A DNA stretch of 64,000 nt from an uncultured Alphaproteobacteria bacterium (GCA_937776645.1 CALMRI010000043.1:1-64000); one strand, 5' to 3'; counted from the first letter of the stretch, positions 35,353 through 45,293 are shown. Made by a program: numbers and translations. The notes: generated by a model not told the origin, from the sequence alone.

Positions 35353-36220
35353 TCAGTATATCACGATCGGATTACCCTGTGAATCGGTGCCGCCCTTGAT
35401 CTTCAGCGGCGACTAGGCGAACAGGAACTCATAGGCCTTGTCAGCGATAAGTTGCGACAGATCCATGTTTTCCAGATTCCAGATGCCATTCTTGGCCATC
35501 ATCCGGATATGGCACTCGAACGGCTGCGGCGTTTCGCCGCCGAAGCCGTTGCCAACCGCTTCCGAGTCCCAGGTATCCGTGCCCCAGAGGATAATCTTCT
35601 GTTCGGCCATATAGTCACAGGTCCACGTGCCGAAGCCCGGTTCGCCGGAGTTGAACTTGGCGATCTTCGCAGTTTTATCGGCGGCCGAGTTCTCGTCCCA
35701 TTTGCCCGGGTGCCAGATATCCCTATGACCGGTGTAGAGGAACACACAATCGCCCTCACTGATTGGGTCGATGCCCTGCGCCTTGACCACCGCTTTGACG
35801 TCATCAACGGTGATGATGCCGGTGTCGGTCATGTTGTTTTCCCTCGGGATTGGCAGTTGTTTGCCCCAATAAGCGACGGTGCCTAGGACCACGCCCCCGC
35901 AGACGAAGCCAATCTTCGCCACATGCTCGACACCGAGCGAACCGAGGCCATAGGCGTTCACATCGAGATCGAAAAGCATCCGGTCGTTATAAAAGAAATC
36001 GCCTTTCGAGGTGCGTATCCCGATATGATTAGGGCCATCAAACTGGGTGTCAATTTGTCCGGTTTCGGTTGACAAAAACTCGTCATTATAGACCAATTCC
36101 TGCTTGCCGAAGGGGCCGCCGGTCGGCAGGCCCGGAATGATCATCCGCCAGCCGCGACTGCCAAAGGCCGGCGGCAAAAACCAACGCCATAGCGGCGGAA
36201 TCTGTTGTCGCTATTTTCAT
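35353..36220 (-). pseudogene. cyclase-family protein (kynurenine formamidase-like), premature TAG and N-terminal deletion
   Basis: An ATG at 36220 gives a signal-peptide-like start (MKIATTDSAAMALVFAAGLW). This frame ends without joining the body of the protein, which resumes abruptly in another frame at FGSRGWRMIIPGLPTGG. Roughly the first third of the mature protein is missing. The rest has TQFDGPNHIGIRTSKGDFFY, FLYTGHRDIWHPGKW and FECHIRMMAKNGIWNLENMD, all typical of periplasmic cyclases. After YEFLFA a TAG (35413-35415) interrupts the frame, yet SPLKIKGGTDSQGNPIVIY continues in the same frame to TGA at 35353. That position is normally tryptophan or another residue in this family. Confidence 0.82.
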
Positions 36221-36476
36221 TACCATCCCCTTTTCCAATGACTGGTCGATCGGTCAAGCATTGCTGGTCAACACATTGAATCCGCCATTGCCTGGACTGT
36301 CTCCGGGTCACGGAAATCGTACCTATGTTCGTATGCCGCCGTTACCGTTTCTTTTTTTCGAGATTTGCGAATCCCCGATTATGCTGGTTTTTCCTGACAT
36401 GGAGTTGATAAATCCGGCATATTGCGACAACGCAATTCGACCGACCTTCCCCAACCCCGGCGTATCCGCGCAGTCG

Positions 36477-36716
36477 ATGTGGCTGTCCTACGTGATCTCG
36501 ACCCACGGGGAGCATCTTCTACGGGTGAAGCGCGTGAACGACATCGCTGGAACGCCCGGCCCAGTGGTCATCGGCGTGCGCCATATCTTCCATGAGCCGG
36601 CGCATCTGCCGGCCTGGCCGGACAACGACCGACGCAGCCGATTGCCATTCATCCTACGTGACCTGGATCCGACAGCGATGTTGACCAGTTGGCGTGAGTT
36701 CGGAGCGGCGGTCTGA
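36477..36716 (+). pseudogene. fragment of a CobW/G3E GTPase: C-terminal domain only
   Basis: The last 79 codons of a longer open frame read MWLSYVISTHGEHLLRVKRV, then PGPVVIGVRHIFHEPAHLP, then AWPDNDRRSRLPFILRDLD. This is the conserved CobW C-terminal domain. No GTPase domain (P-loop, SKTD-type motif) exists upstream; the preceding part of the frame (36261-36476) has no homology. It is therefore a stranded 3' fragment of a metal-chaperone GTPase gene, truncated at its 5' side. Confidence 0.82.
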
Positions 36717-36735
36717 GCGTCCTTTTACCGCGCGT

Positions 36736-38511
36736 TCAGACCGCCAACGCGACATCCTCGATGAACAATTGCACGTCCCGGCGATCTTGCCAGTCATCAG
36801 AGCGAAGCTGGCCGGCGACGTGCAGCGGCCGACCGCCATGCTGCAGGAGAGCCGGGCCGAGATCGTTGTCCATGGCACGAAAGGCGATGCCCTTGAGCTT
36901 GCCGCCATCGGCGCCGGTAAAGATACAGCGGACATGGTTTTGCCCGACCACGTCGGCGCGCACGATCTTGGCCGAGGCAATGGCGAAATGCGGTTCAGGG
37001 TTGCCGGAGCCAAATGGGCCGAGCTGCGCCAGGGCATCAACTAACTGACGCTTGGCGCCGGCAGGGGCCAGGACGCCATCCAAACTCAACGAAGCGACCA
37101 ACGGTTGGCCGGCAAGTTCAGCGGCGAATCGATCGGTCAAAAACGTTCGGAAAGCATCCAGATTTTCTCGCTTGATGGTAAACCCGGCGGCCATCGCATG
37201 ACCGCCACCACCGACCAGCAAGCCGCACTGATGCGCCGCGATCACCGCCGGGCCCAGAGCCAGGCCCTTGATCGATCGACCCGATCCTTTGCCGGTAGCG
37301 CCGTCGAAGGCGATCACACAGGCCGGACGATTAAACCGCTCCCGCAGCCGGCCGGCGACGATACCGATAACCCCGGGGTGCCAGCCATCGCCAGAAACCA
37401 CCAGGATCGGGGCCTCGCTTGCAACCTGCTCGGCCTGGGCAATCGCTTCGGCCTGAACGCCGGCTTCGATTTCCTTGCGGTCCTCATTGTGACGGTCCAG
37501 AGCCTCAGCGATGCGCTGGGCTTCGGCCTCATCGTCGGTCGACAGTAACCGCGCGCCGAGGTCGGCCTCGCCGACCCTACCGGCCGCATTAACCCGAGGG
37601 CCAAAGACGAAGCCCAGGTGATAGGCTTCCGGACGCTGCTCGATCTTGGCGACGGTACCCAAGGCCCGCAACCCGGTATTTTCGCGCCGCGCCATCACCT
37701 TAAGGCCCTGGGCGACGAAAGCCCGGTTCAGACCTTCCAATGCCACCACGTCGCAAACCGTGCCCAAGGCGACCAAATCCAGCCAGCCCATGAGATTGGG
37801 CTCCCCGCGTCCCTGATACCATCCGGCTTCACGCAGGCAGCGGTTGAGGGCGATCACTAACAGAAAAGTCACCCCGACCGCCGCCAAATGGCCAAGAACG
37901 CCACTCTCATCAACCCGGTTCGGGTTGACCACAGCAATCGCCCGAGGAAGACTCGGCTCGGCCATGTGGTGATCGATGACCACCACATCGAGGCCAGCCT
38001 CGGCGGTCTTTTCCAGAACTTCGAAGGCGACGATGCCGCAATCCAAGGTCACCACGACGCCGGCGCCGCGCTGCTGCAGACCGGCCAGCGCCTCGGCATT
38101 AGGCCCATAGCCTTCGAGAATACGGTCGGGAACATGCAGGATCGACCGCCCCCCGGCCGCAGCAATAAAACGGGTCAGAAGCGCCGCCGAGGTCGCCCCG
38201 TCGACATCATAATCGGCAAACAGGCCGATGACTTCCCCGTTAGTGATCCCCCGGCTCAGTCGCTCAACCGCTGCCGTCATACCCTGCAGGCTCGATGGAT
38301 CCGGCAAGGCCCCTCGCAAGGTCGGGTTTAAAAACGCCTCGACATCATCCAGCCCGATCCCCCGCGCCGCCATGACCCGGGAAACAAGATCGGGAACGCC
38401 GTAGCGTTGCGCGATGCCCAATGCCAAGCGCTCGGCCTCCGGTGTCTCGGCGCCCCGGTGGAGCCAGCGCTTGCCGGTGATCGAGCACTCGACGCCCAAA
38501 ACAGCCGGCAT
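36736..38511 (-). CDS. recJ: single-stranded-DNA-specific exonuclease RecJ
   Basis: 591 residues, the usual length. DHH-family motifs are LFADYDVDGATSAALLTRFI near residue 95, DVVVIDHHMAEPSLPRAIA near 180, and the DHHA1 motif GGGGHAMAAGFTIKRENLDA near 455. The C-terminal OB-fold follows. RecJ degrades 5'-3' single-stranded DNA in recombination and mismatch repair. It lies downstream of glpX and hom on the minus strand, an order common in alphaproteobacteria. The 3' end is convergent with the CobW fragment. Codon use and intactness match housekeeping genes. Confidence 0.95.
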   Translation of the reverse strand: MPAVLGVECSITGKRWLHRGAETPEAERLALGIAQRYGVPDLVSRVMAARGIGLDDVEAFLNPTLRGALPDPSSLQGMTAAVERLSRGITNGEVIGLFADYDVDGATSAALLTRFIAAAGGRSILHVPDRILEGYGPNAEALAGLQQRGAGVVVTLDCGIVAFEVLEKTAEAGLDVVVIDHHMAEPSLPRAIAVVNPNRVDESGVLGHLAAVGVTFLLVIALNRCLREAGWYQGRGEPNLMGWLDLVALGTVCDVVALEGLNRAFVAQGLKVMARRENTGLRALGTVAKIEQRPEAYHLGFVFGPRVNAAGRVGEADLGARLLSTDDEAEAQRIAEALDRHNEDRKEIEAGVQAEAIAQAEQVASEAPILVVSGDGWHPGVIGIVAGRLRERFNRPACVIAFDGATGKGSGRSIKGLALGPAVIAAHQCGLLVGGGGHAMAAGFTIKRENLDAFRTFLTDRFAAELAGQPLVASLSLDGVLAPAGAKRQLVDALAQLGPFGSGNPEPHFAIASAKIVRADVVGQNHVRCIFTGADGGKLKGIAFRAMDNDLGPALLQHGGRPLHVAGQLRSDDWQDRRDVQLFIEDVALAV

Positions 38512-38518
38512 ACCCCGG

Positions 38519-39521
38519 CTATTCCTTCAAGTCAGAGGCAATCGGCTTGCGGGTCCAGTCGTGATGCGCCTCGATGGTCCGTACCGTACCGGTTTTCGAG
38601 CGCATGATGATCGAATGCGTCGTCGCACCGCCGGGGAAGCGCCGGACACCCCGCAACATGGTGCCGCTGGTCACGCCGGTCGCCGCAAACATCACATCGC
38701 CCTTGGCTAAGATCGAGAAGGCCGTATTTGCGGTCGAGATCTTCAATGCCCCAGCGCCGGGCTCGGCCGACCTCGTCATCATTGCGGAACATCAGCCGGC
38801 CCTGCATCTGGCCGCCAATGCACCGCAGAGCCGCCGCCGCCAGCACACCCTCGGGCGCCCCGCCGGAGCCCATGTACAAGTCCACGCCGCTTCTCGGCTC
38901 GGAGGTGGCGATCACCCCGGAAACATCACCGTCGGAGATCAGCATGATCCGCGCGCCGGCCTCGCGCACGCCGGCGATCAGCTCGGCGTGACGCGGTCGA
39001 TCGAGGATGCAAACCACGAGGTCGGCCAACGCCATACCTTTAGCCTTGGAGAGATCTTCCAGGTTTTCAACAATCGTCTTATCTAGATCGACTACGCCCT
39101 CGGGCAAGCCGCCGCCTACGGCGATTTTGTCCATGTAGACGTCTGGGGCGTTCAAAAATCCCCCGTGCGAGGCCATGGCAATCACCGCAAGCGCGTTCGG
39201 TCCGCCTTTGGCGGTTAGGGTCGTGCCTTCCAACGGGTCGAGGGCTATATCAATCTGCGGGCCACCTTTGCCGACCGACTCCCCGATATACAGCATCGGC
39301 GCTTCGTCTCGCTCGCCTTCGCCGATGACCACAGTGCCATCAATCTCAAGCGAATTCAGCGCCCGGCGCATCGCGTCTACGGCGGCCTGATCCGCCGCCT
39401 TTTCATCCCCGCGCCCCATCAGCTTGGAAGCAGCAAGCGCCGCCGCCTCAGTCACTCGAACAGCTTCCAACGCCAAATTCCGGTCCATCGTCAGGGATTC
39501 ATCCACAACGCCGTCAGCCAT
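38519..39521 (-). pseudogene. glpX: fructose-1,6-bisphosphatase class II (GlpX), single-base frameshift
   Basis: The ATG frame gives MADGVVDESLTMDRNLALEA, IGEGERDEAPMLYIGESVGK, DIALDPLEGTTLTAKGGPNA and SDGDVSGVIATSEP, all family motifs, as far as [13 protein letters not shown]. There, around 38704-38708, one base too many shifts the frame. The correct continuation [20 protein letters not shown] and [20 protein letters not shown] ends at 38519. GlpX hydrolyses fructose-1,6-bisphosphate in gluconeogenesis. As a housekeeping gene between intact hom and recJ, its single-base lesion may be a sequence error; the call here is of the sequence as given. Confidence 0.85.
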
Positions 39522-39616
39522 GGTTCATACCTCGTTCATTGTTACGTTCCACCGCCGAGCGGCGGGTTGACCAAATCACCCGCTAAAACAGTCGGCAAGC
39601 ATTCGGCCGTTTCCTC

Positions 39617-40909
39617 TTATATTGCTTCGATGCGAAGAATTCTTGGCTCTTCGGTCACCGACCTAAGCTTGTTTATCTTGGTAACCGAGCGTCGGATCGC
39701 CGCCTCTTCGGTTTCATGGGTAATCAACACCACGGGCACCAGTTCGTTAGGATCGCGGCCGCGCTGGATCATCGCCTCGACCGAGACCTGTTCGTCCCGG
39801 AACACTGCCGTCAAATCCGCCAGCACACCGGGGCGGTCAAAAACCGTCAACCGCAAATAGTACGAGCCAACCAGGGAATCAATCGGCGCCGCCGCTGACA
39901 CCTTAAGCGCGCTACCGGGAACCCCGAAAACCGGCGTCCGGCGTCCGGCTCCGATATCCACTAAATCAGCGATTACCGCCGAGGCAGTGGGTCCGCCACC
40001 GGCGCCGCGACCATAGGAAAGCGTCGAACCGACTGAACTTCCTTCCGCCGCAACGGCGTTGAAGACGCCATCGACCTGAGCAATCTGCGCCGCCTTCGGC
40101 ACCATGCAAGGGCGAACCCGTTGCTGCACGCCGCTCGCCGTCCGCTCGGCAATCCCCAGCAATTTGATGCGGTAGCCCAATTCCTCGGCGAATTCCAAAT
40201 CTATCGGAGAGACGTGCCGGATGCCCTCTATGTCGACGGCATCGAAATCAATCTCAGAGCCAAAAGCGATGGCGGAGAGTATGGCCAGCTTATGGGCCGC
40301 ATCAACGCCGTCAATATCAAAAGCCGGATCGGCTTCGGCGTAACCAAGCTCCTGGGCATCGACCAGCACATCGGCAAAAGGTCGGCCCGTCTCGCGCATC
40401 ACCGTGAGAATATAATTACAGGTTCCGTTCAGTATTCCATAAACTCGCTCGACCCGGTTTGCCGACAATCCCTCACGAAGGGTTTTGATGATCGGAATAC
40501 CGCCGGCGACCGCTGATTCGTAAGCCAACACCACGTCGTGTTTCTCGGCCGTCCGGCCCAACGCCGCCCCATGGTGCGCGACCAGGGCCTTGTTCGCGGT
40601 AACCACGGACTTGCCCGCACCGAGCGCGGCTTCGACCAGGTCCTTAGCGATTCCCTCGGAGCCCCCGATCAACTCGACCACGACTTCGATGTCATCGCGC
40701 GCCGCCAAGTCCAGGGCATTATCAACCCAATCGATTTCCGACAAATCGACCCCACGGTCACGGCCGCGATACCGCGCCGATACCGCGACCACCTCGATCG
40801 GCCGACCGGTCCGCGCCGTCAACAACGCGGCATTTTCCTTGAGAACTCGGATTGTTTCCGCACCGACGGTTCCAACACCCGCGATCCCGATCTTCATTAC
40901 TTCACTCAT
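39617..40909 (-). CDS. hom: homoserine dehydrogenase
   Basis: 430 residues from ATG at 40909 (MSEVMKIGIAGVGTVGAETI). The frame extends 15 codons upstream without homology. NAD-binding GVGTVGAETIRVLKENAALL, GKSVVTANKALVAHHG, the catalytic-domain motif ILNGTCNYILTVMRETGR and AFDIDGVDAAHKLAIL are present. A C-terminal ACT domain starts near FDRPGVLADLTAVFRDEQVS, the site of threonine feedback. It converts aspartate semialdehyde to homoserine for methionine and threonine. It is upstream of glpX by 95 bp on the same strand. Confidence 0.95.
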   Translation of the reverse strand: MSEVMKIGIAGVGTVGAETIRVLKENAALLTARTGRPIEVVAVSARYRGRDRGVDLSEIDWVDNALDLAARDDIEVVVELIGGSEGIAKDLVEAALGAGKSVVTANKALVAHHGAALGRTAEKHDVVLAYESAVAGGIPIIKTLREGLSANRVERVYGILNGTCNYILTVMRETGRPFADVLVDAQELGYAEADPAFDIDGVDAAHKLAILSAIAFGSEIDFDAVDIEGIRHVSPIDLEFAEELGYRIKLLGIAERTASGVQQRVRPCMVPKAAQIAQVDGVFNAVAAEGSSVGSTLSYGRGAGGGPTASAVIADLVDIGAGRRTPVFGVPGSALKVSAAAPIDSLVGSYYLRLTVFDRPGVLADLTAVFRDEQVSVEAMIQRGRDPNELVPVVLITHETEEAAIRRSVTKINKLRSVTEEPRILRIEAI

Positions 40910-41036
40910 GCCGGCCCGCTCCCTGGGCATATGAAACTTACGTCCCGGTAACACTTGCGCTTGGTGAAATTACGTCCTGATCGCCGCCCCCACCAAGGCA
41001 TCCTGCAATCAATCCGGTGCTACCGGACTTGTTTCT

Positions 41037-42245
41037 TTAAGATTCCAGAAAAATCTCGGTTCTTCGGTTAGCCTGCTCGCCCGACGGCATGGCTTCAGAA
41101 TAGAGTGGTTGAGTATCGCCTACGGCATCAACAATTAACCGCTCCACCGGCACCCCATTCTGGATCAAGGCCGACGCGACGGCATTGGCCCGCAGAAGCG
41201 AGATATTGAAGTTGGCGACAGTGTGCTCGAATGGGGCCATCTCGCCGGTGCGCATGGATGCATGCCCGACCACCCGGATAAAGGCCCCGGCATCCACCGC
41301 CTGGCGGGCCATTTTGGCAATTGCACCAAGATCCGACGACGATAATCGCGCCGAACCGTGTCGAAAATTGATCGTCCCGGCAGCGCCATCAAGGCTCTCA
41401 GCGCCAAAAGACAGCATTGACTTCTGGCCACCATTGCCGGCCTCTGGAGGTCTGAGTTGCAGCATCGGAGCCACCATTGATTCGGATGACGCCTCGCTTG
41501 TCATTTGCGAGGCAGCAGGAGGGGTCAGGGTGAACTTCGGTGGGACTACTGGCACTTGGGGCGCGGCCACGACGGCCGGCGCTGCTGCACTGGCTGCAGC
41601 GACATTGCTCAGAGCAGCGTTAGCCACCTTCCCGACCGAAGCGGTTGAGGTCGCGGGTCGCGCCTTGGCGACACGGTTTGTCGGCGCGATCGCCTGCCGC
41701 CGGCGCGCCTTAGCCGATGTCACCGCCACGCCGCCGGATAGAGCCGGAGCCGGCGCATTAGGCCAAAGACTGGAGCGTTTGCCCACATAGGGGCTTGAGG
41801 ATATCCGCGCCTGTTGGGCTGGCGCCTTGGATCCTGTCGAGACCATCGTTTTGGTCCCAGCCTTACGGGCAGTGGCCTTGAGCGTAGCAACCTTCGCGGC
41901 GCCGGTACTGGCAGGTTTCAAATATTTCGCATTGGCGCGATCGGCAACCAATTGATTTTTCAGTTGCTTGCGCTCCTGGGAGGTCGACTGAGGTATCGGC
42001 TTCTCCGGAACGCTGCTCAAGTGCGGGAAGGCGTCCGATTTTTTGCCAGCTCTGGCCGGCCCTATCTTTGGCTCATCATCGGTAAACCAATCCCCGACCA
42101 TGTCAGTGGTCGACTGGTACCATATCGTCGGGTTCGCGTAGTCCGGAACCTCCGGCAAGGAAGAACACGCCGTCAGCCCCATTACCAGGACCATCGCGCC
42201 CACACAGAATGTCCGGCGCCGTAACGCCGAGCGTGAACATTCCAT
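41037..42245 (-). CDS. OmpA-domain outer-membrane lipoprotein
   Basis: 402 residues from ATG at 42245, which is preceded by GAGGAAA. The lipobox LTACSSLPEV follows a signal sequence of about 25 residues, so the protein is lipidated at Cys. A proline/alanine/lysine-rich low-complexity linker occupies the middle. The C-terminal OmpA peptidoglycan-binding domain contains TINFRHGSARLSSSDLGAIA, RVVGHASMRTG and VDAVGDTQPLYSEAMPSGEQ followed by NRRTEIFLES. It resembles the ANPTIWY-type lipoproteins found in Rhodospirillales. It should anchor the outer membrane to peptidoglycan. It is divergent from phaC. Confidence 0.83.
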   Translation of the reverse strand: MECSRSALRRRTFCVGAMVLVMGLTACSSLPEVPDYANPTIWYQSTTDMVGDWFTDDEPKIGPARAGKKSDAFPHLSSVPEKPIPQSTSQERKQLKNQLVADRANAKYLKPASTGAAKVATLKATARKAGTKTMVSTGSKAPAQQARISSSPYVGKRSSLWPNAPAPALSGGVAVTSAKARRRQAIAPTNRVAKARPATSTASVGKVANAALSNVAAASAAAPAVVAAPQVPVVPPKFTLTPPAASQMTSEASSESMVAPMLQLRPPEAGNGGQKSMLSFGAESLDGAAGTINFRHGSARLSSSDLGAIAKMARQAVDAGAFIRVVGHASMRTGEMAPFEHTVANFNISLLRANAVASALIQNGVPVERLIVDAVGDTQPLYSEAMPSGEQANRRTEIFLES

Positions 42246-42524
42246 CGTTTCCTCGATGCGTTCTTGCATCATCATCCCTGCCCTCTTCATGCTCTCAAGT
42301 CCTGTAACTGTTTAGCACATACCCTGCGCTAGACCTAGATTTCGTTGAAGATCCACCATTGTTCTCACTCTTTGCGACAACCCCGGATATATTGTTCGCA
42401 CTTGCGAAATAGACTTTTATTCCCCACCATCGACACATAAAACCAGCTAAACTCCCTATCCGATGGTTTGGTGCCATCGCCGCCCTGATAGTTAGCCGGG
42501 AGCCCCGTCCGAAGGGAAACCATC

Positions 42525-44324
42525 ATGGGTAAGGAAAGTTCACCAGCCGAGCAGCTGGATCCGGATCGGATCTCTTCGATGATCCATGACATTGGCGAAC
42601 AGAGCCAACGTTTGGTCCAGAACTTCCTTGAGCGGAAAGGAACCGAGGCTTCGACCGGCCTGTCCGACCCGATGAATATCGGCGCGGCGTTTCTGGAAAT
42701 GGGGCAGCAGATGATTGCCGATCCGTCCAAGGTCGCGGCGGCCCAAGCGGCGCTGTGGCAAGCGTATATAGATCTCTACCAGGCAATGACCGCACGCCTG
42801 CTTGGCGGTGCCGAGCCAGCGTTGGTCGAGCCCACCAACGATGATCGCCGCTTCAAAGACCCGGATTGGCAGGAAAATCTGGTCTTCGACTATATCAAGC
42901 AAAGCTATCTGATGACCGCCCGCTGGATGCAGGAGACCGTGCATGATGTAGAGGGCCTCGACGACAAAATTGCACAAAAGGTCGATTTCCACACCCGACA
43001 GTTCGTCGATGCGATGGCCCCCAGCAATTTTCTAATGACCAACCCGCAGGTGTTAAAGGCAACAGCGGAATCTGGCGGTGAAAATCTGCTTAAAGGCCTG
43101 AAGAACCTACTCGACGACCTGGAAAGAAGTAAAGGCCAGCTATCGATCAAGATGGCCGATACCGACGCGTTCCAGGTCGGCGGAAATATCGCCACGACAC
43201 CCGGGAAGGTGATCTATCAGAACGACCTAATGCAGTTGATCCAATACAGCCCGACAACCAAGACCGTACATCGGCGACCGCTCTTGATCGTGCCGCCATG
43301 GATTAACAAATTTTATATCCTCGATCTTCGGGAAAAGAACTCGTTTATCAAATGGGCGGTATCACAGGGGATCACCCTGTTCGTCGTTTCCTGGGTCAAT
43401 CCGGACGAGGAACTCGCCCAAAAAAACTTTGCTGACTATATGCTCCAGGGGCCGATCGCCGCGCTTGACGGCATAGAACAGGCGACCGGAGAGTGCGAGG
43501 TCAACGCCATCGGCTATTGCATTGGCGGCACCTTGATGTCGGCCACGCTGGCCTATATGGCGGCCCGCGGCGACGGCCGCATCAAAAGCATCACCTTTTT
43601 CACCACCATGGTGGATTTCGAGGAACCCGGCGAGCTCGGCGTCTTCATCGATGATGAGCAACTGAAAGCCCTTGAGAAACGCATGAGTCAGGACGGCTAT
43701 CTCGATGGGTCGGAAATGTCGGGCACCTTCAACATGATGCGGGCCAACGACCTGATCTGGTCTTTCGTGGTGAACAATTACCTTCTCGGCAAAGATCCGT
43801 TCCCGTTCGATCTTTTGTACTGGAATTCCGACTCGACCCGGATGCCGGCGGTCATGCACAGCTTCTATCTGCGCAAGATGTACCAGGAAAACCGTCTCGT
43901 AGAACCCGGTGGCATCAACCTCGATAGTGTGGAGATCGACCTTCGTACAATTAAGATCCCGAGCTTTATCCTATCGGCCCAGGATGATCACATTGCCCCC
44001 TGGCGCTCGACCTACCGGGCGACACAGCTTTACCAGGGACCGGTCCGTTTCTGCCTTGCCGGATCGGGCCATATCGCCGGAGTGATCAATCCGCCGGCCG
44101 ATCCTGCGAAATACGGTTATTTCTCGAACAATCGAAAGGCCAAGACATGGGAAAAATGGCTGGAGGGAGCGACATGGCATGATGGCTCATGGTGGCCGGA
44201 ATGGAAAAAATGGCTCGCCCATCACAGCGGCGGCTCGGCGACCGCACGGATACCCGGCGATAGCGGCCTACCGGTGATCGAAAATGCCCCCGGATCCTAT
44301 GTTCAGGTTAAAACCAACGGGTAA
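42525..44324 (+). CDS. phaC: class I poly(3-hydroxyalkanoate) synthase
   Basis: 599 residues, full length for class I. The N-terminal domain (about 1-200) includes LMTNPQVLKATAESGGENLL. The catalytic alpha/beta-hydrolase domain begins near PLLIVPPWINKFYILDLREK and carries the lipase-box-like GYCIGGTLMSATLAYMAA with the nucleophile Cys near residue 332. The catalytic Asp lies in SAQDDHIAPWRSTY and His in AGSGHIAGVINPP. It polymerises (R)-3-hydroxyacyl-CoA into storage granules in the cytoplasm. No phaA, phaB or phaR genes are adjacent. The upstream 279 bp are shared with the divergent lipoprotein gene. Confidence 0.95.
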   Translation: MGKESSPAEQLDPDRISSMIHDIGEQSQRLVQNFLERKGTEASTGLSDPMNIGAAFLEMGQQMIADPSKVAAAQAALWQAYIDLYQAMTARLLGGAEPALVEPTNDDRRFKDPDWQENLVFDYIKQSYLMTARWMQETVHDVEGLDDKIAQKVDFHTRQFVDAMAPSNFLMTNPQVLKATAESGGENLLKGLKNLLDDLERSKGQLSIKMADTDAFQVGGNIATTPGKVIYQNDLMQLIQYSPTTKTVHRRPLLIVPPWINKFYILDLREKNSFIKWAVSQGITLFVVSWVNPDEELAQKNFADYMLQGPIAALDGIEQATGECEVNAIGYCIGGTLMSATLAYMAARGDGRIKSITFFTTMVDFEEPGELGVFIDDEQLKALEKRMSQDGYLDGSEMSGTFNMMRANDLIWSFVVNNYLLGKDPFPFDLLYWNSDSTRMPAVMHSFYLRKMYQENRLVEPGGINLDSVEIDLRTIKIPSFILSAQDDHIAPWRSTYRATQLYQGPVRFCLAGSGHIAGVINPPADPAKYGYFSNNRKAKTWEKWLEGATWHDGSWWPEWKKWLAHHSGGSATARIPGDSGLPVIENAPGSYVQVKTNG

Positions 44325-44356
44325 GCCCGGCGTGCCCCCCGCGTGATGGCGCGATA

Positions 44357-44790
44357 TTACCAGACCCACTCGGACCAGTTCTTTACCTTACCGCCGGACA
44401 CTTCGGCCTTCGGCATTTTGCGGACATTGCGTTGACGCCAATTGGTCCACGGAAGCACGGGCAACAAATCGCGGGTGGCTTTCACGCTGTCCAACTTACC
44501 CGGTTCTGGGAAGTCCTAGCAACTCCTGCACATGATAGGCGCCGGTTTGGCCAAGCTGGCCATCGGCCATAACGCCAATGCCATCGCCCGGCGCACTAAT
44601 CCCGCTAAAATTCTAAGAACCGTCTGCTGGTCGCCGATATGATTTATCACATCGCAAAAATCGATGCCGTCATAAGGACCAGCGCCACCTTCGGCAGATC
44701 CTAAATATAGCCGGTCAGAACTCTGACGCCGGCAGGGCGATACGGGTAGACATGGTTATCATAGAACGAGGCTACCTAGGCCTAATCGAA
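44357..44790 (-). pseudogene. decayed coding remnant in the phaC-cspA gap
   Basis: The 744-bp gap between phaC and cspA has no intact gene. On the minus strand several short frames look protein-like and successive: SFYDNHVYPYRPAGVRVLTG, then GPYDGIDFCDVINHIGDQQT, then GDGIGVMADGQLGQTGAYHV, then VKATRDLLPVLPWTNWRQRN and KVKNWSEWVW with a stop at 44357. They lie in different frames with stops between them. I do not recognise the family. The pieces would make up the end of one gene of at least 140 codons. The remaining part, 44791-45068, should contain the cspA promoter and leader. Confidence 0.45.
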
Positions 44791-45068
44791 TGTTATGCCA
44801 CCCGAGCGCGTAAATTCCATACTCAGCATTCCGATCGCCCGCAAGCTCGGTCAATCCCGAGCACCAATCCACCACCATCGAGAATCAAAAAAATATATAA
44901 ATGGCTTGTCAATCATTGATTTGCCTGTCATTTTTGGAATATCAGTCTTCGAAGAGCGGCGTACTGTGCTTCGTGACGCCGACCAAGGCATAAACTCCAT
45001 GGCGATCGGTGATCTGAGACCCGGCCTCGCGGTGCGTGGTCGAATGTTACTTTTGCGAGGATAAACAA

Positions 45069-45278
45069 ATGGCTAATGGAACCGTCAAGTGGTTCAATCC
45101 CACCAAGGGCTTCGGCTTCATCACTCCTGATGAGGGTGGCGCTGATGCATTCGTTCACATTTCCGCCGTCGAGCGGGCTGGTATGTCCAGCCTCGGCGAG
45201 GGACAACGTATTTCCTACGATCTCGAACCCGGTCGTAACGGAAAAAGTTCGGCCGAGAATCTCAGAAGCGCCGACTGA
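45069..45278 (+). CDS. cspA: cold-shock-domain protein
   Basis: 69 residues, starting MANGTVKWFNPTKGFGFITP at ATG 45069 after GAGG. RNP1 KGFGFI and RNP2-like DAFVHISAVE are both present, the latter as FVHI. The typical small CSD is an RNA/ssDNA-binding chaperone. The 3' end is followed by a G+C-rich stem-loop (45294-45322). A longer upstream start at 45036 is rejected because the homology begins at MANG. Confidence 0.95.
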   Translation: MANGTVKWFNPTKGFGFITPDEGGADAFVHISAVERAGMSSLGEGQRISYDLEPGRNGKSSAENLRSAD

Positions 45279-45293
45279 TAATCGACTTGGAAT

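Noticed and set aside
36261-36476. N-terminal part of the 151-codon frame as a real gene start
   Set aside because: This section has no homology and is preceded by no ribosome site; only the CobW C-terminal domain from about 36477 is recognisable.
38519-39521. Programmed ribosomal frameshift in glpX
   Set aside because: No slippery heptamer or stimulatory structure lies at the break, and GlpX is not known to use recoding; a mutation or sequence error is simpler.
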